Assembly (NCBI GenBank): GCA_023253235.1
Contig: JALRHE010000221.1
Coordinates: 1 to 8,298 of the forward strand
Length of the DNA: 8,298 nt
Reading direction: 5' to 3'
Source of the DNA: Steroidobacteraceae bacterium
GTDB lineage: Bacteria; Pseudomonadota; Gammaproteobacteria; Steroidobacterales; Steroidobacteraceae
A model generated the notes under the pieces. The model saw only the letters and a program-made list of their open reading frames with translations. It was not told where the DNA came from and ran no database searches. Below, one piece after another: positions 1 to 6,030 of the stretch (its first letter is position 1; each line of letters begins with the position of its first letter). The translations under genes and the position numbers were made by a program.

Positions 1-774
1 AAAACCAAGAAAGAAATAGTCGATAACTGGCTCCCCCGCTACACGGGCTCGGCCCTTGAGGACTTCGGACAACACATCCTGCTCACCAACTTCGGGCATT
101 ACCTCGAGTTGTTCTCGAGGATGACTGGCGCCGAGATCCGCGGCACGAATCGCCCCATGCCAAATGCGACCGCCGATGGCATTACGATGATCAACTTCGG
201 CATGGGTAGCGCCAATGCCGCCACCGTGATGGATTTGCTCTCGGCGGTGTCACCGAAGTCGGTGTTACTTCTCGGCAAATGCGGCGGTTTGAAACGGAAG
301 AACCAGATCGGTGATCTCGTGCTACCGATCGCAGCCATTCGTGGCGAAGGAACATCGAACGATTATCTGTTACCGGAAGTCCCTGCACTGCCCGCATTCA
401 GTTTGCAGCGAGCCGTTTCGACCATGATCCGCGATTTGGACTGTGACTACTGGACCGGCACGGTCTATACGACCAATCGGCGCGTTTGGGAACACGACGA
501 CGAGTTCAAAGAATACTTGCGCAAAACTCGCTGCATGGCGATCGACATGGAAACAGCAACGATTTTTGCCGCAGGCTTCGCCAACTCGATCCCGTCCGGC
601 GCTTTGCTACTAGTGAGCGATCAGCCCATGATTCCCGAAGGCGTCAAAACCGAGGCTTCGGACCGAGTGGTGACGGACGTTTTCGTCGAACGTCATATCC
701 GCATCGGCATCGAAGCGCTGCGCCTGATTCGCCGTCACGGCAAAAGCGTCAAGCACCTACGCTTCGACGAATGA
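1..774 (+). CDS. amn: AMP nucleosidase, short form (5' end just outside the window)
   Basis: The gene is open from base 1 and encodes 257 residues to the TGA at 772-774. The first visible residues (KTKKEIVDNWLPRYTG) match the usual N-terminus of the short AMP nucleosidases of about 258 residues, so probably only the start codon, or very little more, is missing. The enzyme hydrolyses AMP to adenine and ribose 5-phosphate in the cytoplasm and belongs to the nucleoside phosphorylase (PNP/UDP) superfamily. Visible signatures, numbered from the first codon, are INFGMGSANAA (63-73), LGKCGG (91-96), the ribose-contacting stretch AIDMETAT (180-187) and LLVSDQPM (203-210) with the likely catalytic Asp207. 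The extra N-terminal domain of the E. coli enzyme of about 484 residues is absent. TTG 109 and ATG 121 are internal codons, because homology runs to base 1. It converges on the hydrolase gene with 10 bases between stops. Confidence 0.93.
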   Translation, partial: KTKKEIVDNWLPRYTGSALEDFGQHILLTNFGHYLELFSRMTGAEIRGTNRPMPNATADGITMINFGMGSANAATVMDLLSAVSPKSVLLLGKCGGLKRKNQIGDLVLPIAAIRGEGTSNDYLLPEVPALPAFSLQRAVSTMIRDLDCDYWTGTVYTTNRRVWEHDDEFKEYLRKTRCMAIDMETATIFAAGFANSIPSGALLLVSDQPMIPEGVKTEASDRVVTDVFVERHIRIGIEALRLIRRHGKSVKHLRFDE

Positions 775-784
775 TCGATCTACC

Positions 785-1522
785 TCAGCGAAACACCTTC
801 GCCCAGAAGGACTTCATGTCTTCCCAGGACTGACGATCGGTCTTTTCGTCGTACGCGAGCGGCAGGTTGTATTTTTTACCCTTCTCGGTCGCTTCCGGGT
901 TGGTGAAGCCGTGCTTCGCACCCGGGTAGGAATTGAACTGGTAATCGACGCCCAACTGTTCCATTTCCTTGCGGAAATTTGCCTGATCTTCTGCCGGCAC
1001 CATGCCGTCGGCCTCGCCGTGGCAAATGAGCACGGCTGCTTTGAACTCGCCTGGCTTCGCCTCGTGCGCACGAGTCAGCGCGCCATGGAAGCTCGCCACG
1101 CCCTTCAGTGGAATACCGAGACGCCCCATGTGCAACGACAGCGCACCGCCTAAGCAATAGCCCATGGCACCGATGCGATCCGGATCCACCAGAGGATGCG
1201 CGCGCAATTGGTCGTAAGCAGCCTGCAGACGAGCGTTCAACGAGGGGATATCGGCGAACAGTCCGCCCATGAGTTGGCCCGCCTCGGCGGAGTCGGCTGC
1301 CTCGCGACCATCGCCGTAGACGTCGGTCGCCATCGCTACAAATCCGAGCCCCGCCAGTTCGCGAGCGCGACGGCGCAAGTAGTCGTTCAGACCCCACCAC
1401 TCCGGTAGCACGATGATGCCAGGACGTTTGCCCGTACGCGCAGGATCGGAAGCAAGGTAGCTCGCGAATTCTTTACCACCGGCGTTGTACCGCAGAACTT
1501 CGGCATGGGCGAGATCAGGCAT
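785..1522 (-). CDS. Dienelactone hydrolase family protein
   Basis: This 245-residue alpha/beta hydrolase belongs to the dienelactone hydrolase (carboxymethylenebutenolidase) family. Founding members open dienelactone to maleylacetate in chlorocatechol breakdown, but most chromosomal members have no known substrate. The Cys-Asp-His triad is complete: Cys123 in GYCLGG, Asp172 in HGEADGMVP and His204 in GAKHGFTN. Glu41 in LPEWWGL matches the glutamate that switches the nucleophile. There is no signal peptide, so it is cytoplasmic. An ATG at 1582 would add 20 residues, but I chose the start at 1522: homology begins near MPDLAHAEVLRY, the added stretch is arginine-rich and family-unlike, and an AAGGA lies 11 bases upstream. 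Neighbours (amn convergent, trmB divergent) give no clue to the substrate. The family call is firm; the substrate is unknown. Confidence 0.92.
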   Translation of the reverse strand: MPDLAHAEVLRYNAGGKEFASYLASDPARTGKRPGIIVLPEWWGLNDYLRRRARELAGLGFVAMATDVYGDGREAADSAEAGQLMGGLFADIPSLNARLQAAYDQLRAHPLVDPDRIGAMGYCLGGALSLHMGRLGIPLKGVASFHGALTRAHEAKPGEFKAAVLICHGEADGMVPAEDQANFRKEMEQLGVDYQFNSYPGAKHGFTNPEATEKGKKYNLPLAYDEKTDRQSWEDMKSFWAKVFR

Positions 1523-1533
1523 GGCTCGGAGAA

Positions 1534-1538
1534 TCCTT
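1534..1538 (-). promoter_or_regulatory. Shine-Dalgarno sequence of the dienelactone hydrolase gene
   Basis: The minus strand reads TAAGGAT here, with AAGGA 11 bases before the ATG at 1522. The spacing is slightly long. It is the clearest ribosome binding site in the window and supports the 1522 start over the upstream ATG at 1582. Confidence 0.5.
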
Positions 1539-1613
1539 AAAGTCGGACGGAATGAACCGGGGCCGAACTTTCGCAAGTGCAAGCCGCCGACGCAAGTCCT
1601 GAATGCGGTCGGC

Positions 1614-1628
1614 TGTCATAATTGCACC
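1614..1628 (+). promoter_or_regulatory. Putative extended -10 promoter giving a leaderless trmB transcript
   Basis: TGTCATAAT at 1614-1622 is an extended -10 element: TG, one base, then a hexamer matching TATAAT at five of six positions. Six bases separate the hexamer from the ATG at 1629, so the predicted +1 falls on the A of ATG. No Shine-Dalgarno sequence precedes trmB, which fits a leaderless mRNA. No good -35 box is present, as is common with extended -10 promoters. On the minus strand the same site reads AATTAT, a weaker match that could also serve the hydrolase gene. This is inference from sequence only. Confidence 0.42.
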
Positions 1629-2339
1629 ATGTCAGAGCAAACACACCGCCGAATCCGCAGTTTCGTACTGCGCGCAGGCCGAATGACGGAGGCACAGCGC
1701 CGCGCCCTCGAAGTCGATTGGCCTGCCTTCGGAATCGATATCGACCCCGACCAACGCGAGAAACTTGAGTTGACCGATATCTTTGGTCGCGCTGCCGACA
1801 AGGTCGTCGAGATCGGCTTCGGTAATGGCGATAACTTGGTGGAGTACGCACGCCAGGATCCGACGAGAGATTTCGTCGGAATCGAAGTGCATCGAGCGGG
1901 CGTTGGCCATGCCCTGTTGCAGGCCAAGGAACTGGGTCTGCGCAACCTGAAAGTGATCTGCCATGACGCCGTCGAAGTGTTAGAACAGCGTCTGGCGGAT
2001 TCGTCGTTGTCGGAAGTGCTGATCCTATTTCCCGACCCTTGGCACAAGAAGCGACATCACAAACGCCGTCTGATCCAAACCCCATTCGTCGATTTGTTGG
2101 CGCGGAAAATCAAGACGGGTGGATTACTACAGCTGGCGACCGATTGGGAGCCCTATGCTCTACAAATGCGCGAGGTCATCGGCGCAAGCCCCGATTTCTC
2201 CAATTGCAGCGACGAGCTAGGTGGCAGCGATGGTTTCGTGCCACGTCCTGCGTGGCGTGCGCTGACCCGCTTCGAAAAGCGAGGGCAACGGCTTGGCCAT
2301 GGCGTATGGGATCTCTCGTTTCGACGCGTGTCGCTTTAG
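1629..2339 (+). CDS. trmB: tRNA (guanine-N7-)-methyltransferase TrmB
   Basis: This 236-residue SAM-dependent enzyme makes 7-methylguanosine at position 46 in the variable loop of tRNAs. The SAM-binding motif is EIGFGNG (61-67), followed by GIEVHRAG (84-91). The TrmB hallmark FPDPWHKKRHHKRR (134-147) carries the catalytic and tRNA-contacting residues. ATDWEPYA (170-177) and TRFEKRG (213-219) are the usual C-terminal motifs. The length matches the family (about 230-240). The frame stays open upstream to a TTG or ATG near 1485, but I take the ATG at 1629: the upstream residues are unlike TrmB and a -10 element ends 6 bases before this ATG. It diverges from the hydrolase gene across 106 bases, and its stop codon overlaps that of marC on the other strand. 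Confidence 0.96.
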   Translation: MSEQTHRRIRSFVLRAGRMTEAQRRALEVDWPAFGIDIDPDQREKLELTDIFGRAADKVVEIGFGNGDNLVEYARQDPTRDFVGIEVHRAGVGHALLQAKELGLRNLKVICHDAVEVLEQRLADSSLSEVLILFPDPWHKKRHHKRRLIQTPFVDLLARKIKTGGLLQLATDWEPYALQMREVIGASPDFSNCSDELGGSDGFVPRPAWRALTRFEKRGQRLGHGVWDLSFRRVSL

Positions 2340-2971
2340 AGCGTGATGCCGAAACTCGCACGGATACCATCGACGATAAACTGCACGGCGAGCGCACCCA
2401 AAATCACACCGAGCAGGCGGTTGACCACGTTGGTGCCTGTCGCGCCGAGCAAACGCATGAGCGGGCCTGCCGCTAGCATCATGCCCAAAGAAATCACCAA
2501 AACGAGCAGCGCTGCTGCCGATAGCGCGGCAAACAATACGGGCTGATCGATCACGGAGACCGGGCCGAACCACAGCAGGATCGTCGTCAAGGCGCCAGGT
2601 CCCGACATGAACGGGAACGCCAAAGGGAACACGGAGATATCGGCACGGCGTCGACTCTCTGCCTGCTCGTCCGTTGAGGTTCGCGTTCCCGACTCGCGCG
2701 CAAACACCATCTCGAGCGCGACGAGGAATAAGAGCAAGCCACCGAAAATGCGGAATGAATCGACACTGATACCCATGGCGCTCAGGAAAGCAGCCCCACT
2801 CAACGCAAAGCCGAGGATGATCAAGCCCGCCACGATGACGGACTTGATCGCCATACGGCGGCGATACTGGGCGCTCGCGCCTTCGGTCAGACTCGCAAAC
2901 ACCGGGACGAGCGAAATCGGTTCGACCACGAGGAAGAACACGACGAAAAATTTGAGGAAGGATTCGATCAT
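2336..2971 (-). CDS. MarC family integral membrane protein
   Basis: This 211-residue inner-membrane protein belongs to the MarC (formerly UPF0056) family. Six hydrophobic segments can be read at about residues 5-27, 40-65, 70-92, 115-137, 143-167 and 182-205. Family features include VEPISLVPVFASLT near the N-terminus, FRIFGGLLLFLVALEM (73-88), FPLAFPFMSGPGALTT (114-129) and the closing GTNVVNRLLGVILGALAVQF. The function is unknown; E. coli MarC was named for the mar locus but was not confirmed to cause antibiotic resistance. It is the last gene of the four-gene minus-strand block. Its ATG overlaps the stop of the Rieske gene as ATGA (2968-2971) and no Shine-Dalgarno sequence precedes it, so translation is probably coupled. 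Its TAA overlaps the trmB stop, leaving no room for a conventional terminator between them. Confidence 0.93.
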   Translation of the reverse strand: MIESFLKFFVVFFLVVEPISLVPVFASLTEGASAQYRRRMAIKSVIVAGLIILGFALSGAAFLSAMGISVDSFRIFGGLLLFLVALEMVFARESGTRTSTDEQAESRRRADISVFPLAFPFMSGPGALTTILLWFGPVSVIDQPVLFAALSAAALLVLVISLGMMLAAGPLMRLLGATGTNVVNRLLGVILGALAVQFIVDGIRASFGITL

Positions 2972-3342
2972 GGTGAGCGGCGCGCATTGTCGCCGTTCGG
3001 CGATGACTCGGCCAGTCTGATTTCATCGCCCGCCACCGTGATCGGTACCGGCTGCAAACCCTTGCCAACGCAGGGGCCTGCCACACAGATACCCGAGTCG
3101 GGCGCAAAAAGCGCGCCGTGCGAGGAGCATTGGATCCACTGCCCATCGGCCGTCAGAAATCGGCCCGGCAATAAATCGAGCGGATGACGAGCGTGCGGGC
3201 AGCGGTTGACCCAGGCTCGAAGGCCGCTGCCATCGGGAAGACGCGCGACAAATCCGCGCAGAGGCCAATCACCTTCGCCCACCTGAAAGCTGACGCTACC
3301 AGTTGCCTCGAGATCGGCAAGGCGGCACAAGCGCTGCGTCAC
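2968..3342 (-). CDS. Small Rieske [2Fe-2S] protein
   Basis: This 124-residue soluble protein is essentially one Rieske domain. The cluster ligands are visible as Cys48-Pro-His50 (RCPHARHPLD) and Cys72-Ser-Ser-His75 (QCSSHGALF), so one iron is held by two Cys and the other by two His. The gap between His50 and Cys72 is 21 residues, longer than the roughly 15-17 of NirD or dioxygenase ferredoxins. With the following GICVAGPCVGKGL (84-96), which adds Cys86 and Cys91, it resembles a group of stand-alone proteobacterial Rieske proteins of unknown partner. There is no signal peptide or membrane anchor, so it should be cytoplasmic. It probably carries electrons, but no oxygenase or reductase lies nearby. 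The start is GTG at 3342, overlapping the permease stop as GTGA; its own stop overlaps the marC ATG. Confidence 0.9.
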   Translation of the reverse strand: MTQRLCRLADLEATGSVSFQVGEGDWPLRGFVARLPDGSGLRAWVNRCPHARHPLDLLPGRFLTADGQWIQCSSHGALFAPDSGICVAGPCVGKGLQPVPITVAGDEIRLAESSPNGDNARRSP

Positions 3343-4610
3343 GAGCGAGTCCGTCCGGCGCTACCTAAGGATTCTTCCACGAGCCCACGACGCATCATGA
3401 AGATGAAGAGTAAAACACCTGGTAGTGCCGCCAATGTCGTGAGCAAATAGAAATCGACGTAACCAATCGACTCGATCAAGGAGCCGGCTGTCGTTCCGGT
3501 CAAGACGCGACCGATGACACTGGCAGCCGCCGAGATGAGCGCGTATTGCGCCGCCGTGAATCGCAAGTTACAGAGCGCCGAGAAATATGCCACGACCACG
3601 ACACCACCGTAGCCGCTGGCGAAATTCTCAAAACCGATCGCAGCAGCGAGCCCTAGGTTGCTGTGCCCCACGGCCGCCAAACCAGCGAAAGACAAATTAG
3701 AGATGGCCATCAAAACGAGCGCCAAGAGCACCGAGCGCTGCAACCCCCAGCGACCGAAGATCAAGCCACCAACGAAAATGCCGACGAGAAATGCCCAAAA
3801 ACCAACACCGACGTCATAAACGGCAATCTCATCATTGGTGTAGCCAAGGTCGTCGAATAACAAGCGGAAGGTCAAATTCGCCAGCGTATCGCCAACTTTG
3901 TGCACCAACACAAATGCCAACACGAGACCTGCACCCGGTCGTTGCAGAAATTCTCGAAAAGGCCCCTCGATCGCGCGCCACGTAGAAACCAGATCACGTC
4001 GCTCTGACAAGACCTCTCGTCGCACCGGCTCACCGAGAGTCAATGCCGTGAACATGGCGGGTAACGCGAATGCAGCGCAGATCATGTATGCCGCTGTCCA
4101 ACCTTCACGCGCTGCAACGAGCAAAGCGACCGCACCAGCCGCAGCCGAGCCGATGCGCCAACCATACTGCGACATACCAGCACCGATGCCGAGTTGGTGT
4201 GGCTGCAAGGTCTCGATGCGATAGGCATCGATGACGATGTCGTAAGTGGCTCCGGCTACACCGAGTAACACCGCAGCTACGATCGTAGCCTGCAAGCTTG
4301 CCGCAGGATCGACGAGAGCCAAGTTAAAGGTGGCCGCCATGACGAGCAGCCCAGAGAACAGCATCCAGGAAACGCGTTGGCCGAGGCGACCGATCAACGG
4401 CAGGCGGACACCATCGACCACCCAAGCCCACAAAGGCTTGAGGTTGTAGACGAGAAAAGCCAACGCGAACGCGGTGATTGCGCGCTTGTCGATACCATCC
4501 TGTGCAAGTCGGGTGGTCAACGTCGCGCCGATCAAGGCGTACGGAAATCCCGAGGAAATACCGACGAAAAACGCGGCCAAAGATTCCCGGGCGAAGTAAG
4601 GCTTGATCAC
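3339..4610 (-). CDS. AmpG-type MFS permease (muropeptide transporter family)
   Basis: This 423-residue major facilitator protein has about 12 hydrophobic segments. It resembles AmpG, which imports GlcNAc-anhydroMurNAc muropeptides into the cytoplasm for cell-wall recycling and, in some species, for induction of AmpC beta-lactamase. Family features include GISSGFPYALIGATL (17-31), the KPLWAWVVDGV loop (58-68), ATYDIVIDAYRIETL (121-135), SQYGWRIGSAAAG (147-159) and, in the second half, FENFASGYGGVVVVAYFSAL (327-346) followed by FTAAQYALISAAASVIGR. The length fits a simple AmpG without extra helices. Substrate is not proven: no ampD, nagZ or ampR is visible here, and AmpG relatives with other cargo exist. 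The start is GTG at 4610, overlapping the xth stop as GTGA; no Shine-Dalgarno sequence is seen, suggesting reinitiation. Confidence 0.88.
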   Translation of the reverse strand: MIKPYFARESLAAFFVGISSGFPYALIGATLTTRLAQDGIDKRAITAFALAFLVYNLKPLWAWVVDGVRLPLIGRLGQRVSWMLFSGLLVMAATFNLALVDPAASLQATIVAAVLLGVAGATYDIVIDAYRIETLQPHQLGIGAGMSQYGWRIGSAAAGAVALLVAAREGWTAAYMICAAFALPAMFTALTLGEPVRREVLSERRDLVSTWRAIEGPFREFLQRPGAGLVLAFVLVHKVGDTLANLTFRLLFDDLGYTNDEIAVYDVGVGFWAFLVGIFVGGLIFGRWGLQRSVLLALVLMAISNLSFAGLAAVGHSNLGLAAAIGFENFASGYGGVVVVAYFSALCNLRFTAAQYALISAAASVIGRVLTGTTAGSLIESIGYVDFYLLTTLAALPGVLLFIFMMRRGLVEESLGSAGRTRS

Positions 4611-5374
4611 AGTTGATAGTCGAGTGTGAGTGGCGCGTGATCGGAGAAGCGTTCAGCCTTATAGATCGAGGCCGACTTCGCGGTGCCCGCCAAGCGCGGA
4701 CTCACGATCTGATAGTCGATGCGCCAACCCACATTCTTCGCCCACGCTTGTCCACGATTGGACCACCAGGTGTATTCATGCGGCTGGTCGTTTACCTCAC
4801 GGAAAGCATCGACGAAACCGGTCGATCCGAACAGTTCATCCAGCCAAGCGCGCTCCTCCGGAAGGAAACCCGAATTCTTCTGGTTCGACTTCCAATTACG
4901 CAGATCGATCTCGCGATGGGCGATATTCCAATCGCCGCAAAGGATGTAGTCCTGCTTGCGACGCTTGAGCTGCTGCAGATGCGGCATGAAGGCATCGAGA
5001 AAGCGAAACTTGGACGCTTGTCTCTCCGGACCCGAGGAGCCGGAGGGGAGATACAAGGAAACCACCGCCAGTTGGCCGAAGCGAGCTTCGAGGTAGCGAC
5101 CCTCTCGATCGAACTCCGGTACGCCGAATCCGCGAATCACCTCGTCGGGCTTGGTTCTGCAATACAGTGCGACTCCCGAGTACCCGGGTCGCTCGGCATC
5201 GAAGAAGTAGCGGTAATAGCCCTCCAAATCGACGTCATGACCCGCCAACTGGTGCTCTTGCGCTTTGGTCTCCTGCAAACAGATGACATCGGCGCTCTGC
5301 TGGCGCAACCAGACGAAAGCACCTTTGCTCGCAGCGGACCGGATCCCATTGGCATTCAGAGTGATGACGCGCAC
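4607..5374 (-). CDS. xth: Exodeoxyribonuclease III (AP endonuclease, Xth family)
   Basis: This 255-residue enzyme of the exonuclease-endonuclease-phosphatase fold cuts DNA at abasic sites and removes 3' blocking groups in base excision repair, and has 3'-5' exonuclease activity. The catalytic set is complete: Asn7 in LNANG, Glu35 in LQETKA, Tyr108 in SLYLPSG, Asp148 and Asn150 in CGDWNIAH, Asp220 in WRIDYQ, and Asp245-His246 in SDHAPL. These point to an active nuclease rather than the RNA-related regulator Crc, a paralogue lacking nuclease activity that occupies the pyrE-adjacent position in Pseudomonas. The start is GTG at 5374, giving MRVITLNANG, the normal family N-terminus. No Shine-Dalgarno sequence precedes it; a TATCAT on the minus strand ends 6 bases upstream, suggesting a leaderless message. 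It heads the minus-strand block. Confidence 0.95.
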   Translation of the reverse strand: MRVITLNANGIRSAASKGAFVWLRQQSADVICLQETKAQEHQLAGHDVDLEGYYRYFFDAERPGYSGVALYCRTKPDEVIRGFGVPEFDREGRYLEARFGQLAVVSLYLPSGSSGPERQASKFRFLDAFMPHLQQLKRRKQDYILCGDWNIAHREIDLRNWKSNQKNSGFLPEERAWLDELFGSTGFVDAFREVNDQPHEYTWWSNRGQAWAKNVGWRIDYQIVSPRLAGTAKSASIYKAERFSDHAPLTLDYQL

Positions 5375-5391
5375 GGCGGTATGATAGCGAC
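5375..5391. promoter_or_regulatory. Putative symmetric divergent promoter for xth and pyrE
   Basis: The whole gap between the xth GTG and the pyrE ATG is 17 bases, centred on TATGATA (5380-5386). On the plus strand TATGAT (5380-5385) is a -10 hexamer followed by 6 bases and then ATG at 5392. On the minus strand TATCAT (5386-5381) is a -10 hexamer followed by 6 bases and then GTG at 5374. The layout is mirror-symmetric about 5383. If both are used, both mRNAs begin at their start codons, with start sites 18 bp apart. Neither strand has a good -35 box; the best plus-strand candidate is TTCAGA at 5355-5360 with a 19-bp spacer. The geometry is read directly; promoter activity is inferred. Confidence 0.5.
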
Positions 5392-6030
5392 ATGCAGCCC
5401 TACCAACGCAGATTCATCGACCTCGCCCTCGCCCGCACCGCTCTCCGCTTCGGGAAATTCACCCTCAAATCGGGACGTGAAAGCCCCTACTTTTTCAATG
5501 CAGGGCTGTTCAACGACGGCGAGGCACTAGCGATTCTGGGTCAGTGTTATGCCGCTGCCTTGGTCCAGTCCGGCGTGAGCTACGACATGCTCTTTGGTCC
5601 CGCCTACAAAGGCATCCCGCTCGTTGCTTCGACCGCCGTGGCCTTGGCGGAACATCACGGTATCCGCGCCCCTTGGTCGTTCAATCGTAAGGAAGCCAAA
5701 GATCATGGCGAGGGCGGACTGATCGTGGGGCAGCCGCTCGCCGGACGCGTCGTGATTGTCGATGACGTCATCACCGCCGGAACGGCCATTCGAGAGTCGG
5801 TCGATCTGATCAAAAAGTCCGGCGCGGAGCCCGTCGCAGTCTTACTTGCGCTCGATCGACAAGAACGCGGTGCTGGCGATCACTCGGCAGTACAAGAGGT
5901 GGAACAGCAGTTCGGTTTACGTTGCGTCAGTCTGCTGACCTTAGCGGACCTGATTGCCAGTGACCTACCAGCTGAACAACGCGCCGCGCTCGAGGCGTAT
6001 CGCGCTCGTTACGGGATCAAAGCAGCATGA
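5392..6030 (+). CDS. pyrE: Orotate phosphoribosyltransferase
   Basis: This 212-residue enzyme joins orotate and PRPP to give orotidine 5'-monophosphate, the fifth step of de novo UMP synthesis. The N-terminal RFGKFTLKSGRESPYFFNAG (19-38) holds the Lys26 region that contacts PRPP and orotate. GPAYKGIPL (69-77) holds Lys73. The flexible catalytic loop is NRKEAKDHGEGG (98-109). The PRPP-binding motif VVIVDDVITAGTA (120-132) is intact. The length matches the usual 213 or so. The ATG at 5392 gives the standard N-terminus (MQPYQRRFIDLALARTALRFG) and has no Shine-Dalgarno sequence; a -10-like TATGAT ends 6 bases before it. No attenuator-like leader is possible if transcription starts at the ATG. It is the first gene of the plus-strand block; its TGA overlaps the next ATG. 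Confidence 0.97.
   Translation: MQPYQRRFIDLALARTALRFGKFTLKSGRESPYFFNAGLFNDGEALAILGQCYAAALVQSGVSYDMLFGPAYKGIPLVASTAVALAEHHGIRAPWSFNRKEAKDHGEGGLIVGQPLAGRVVIVDDVITAGTAIRESVDLIKKSGAEPVAVLLALDRQERGAGDHSAVQEVEQQFGLRCVSLLTLADLIASDLPAEQRAALEAYRARYGIKAA

Noticed and set aside
1523..1582. Upstream ATG at 1582 for the dienelactone hydrolase gene (20 extra residues)
   Set aside because: The added residues are arginine-rich and do not match the family N-terminus, and the Shine-Dalgarno-like AAGGA sits before the 1522 start instead.
1485..1628. Extended N-terminus for trmB from about 1485
   Set aside because: The residues do not resemble TrmB, the stretch overlaps the start of the divergent hydrolase gene, and the -10 element at 1617-1622 would lie inside the coding region.
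2217..3146. A 309-codon open frame on the minus strand across trmB, marC and the Rieske gene
   Set aside because: It overlaps three well-supported conserved genes in other frames, and its product is arginine-rich and featureless.
4613..5530. A 305-codon open frame on the plus strand opposite xth and running into pyrE
   Set aside because: It lies antisense to a fully conserved exonuclease III and then out of frame in pyrE; its translation has no recognisable motif. It is a by-product of the GC-rich codon pattern.
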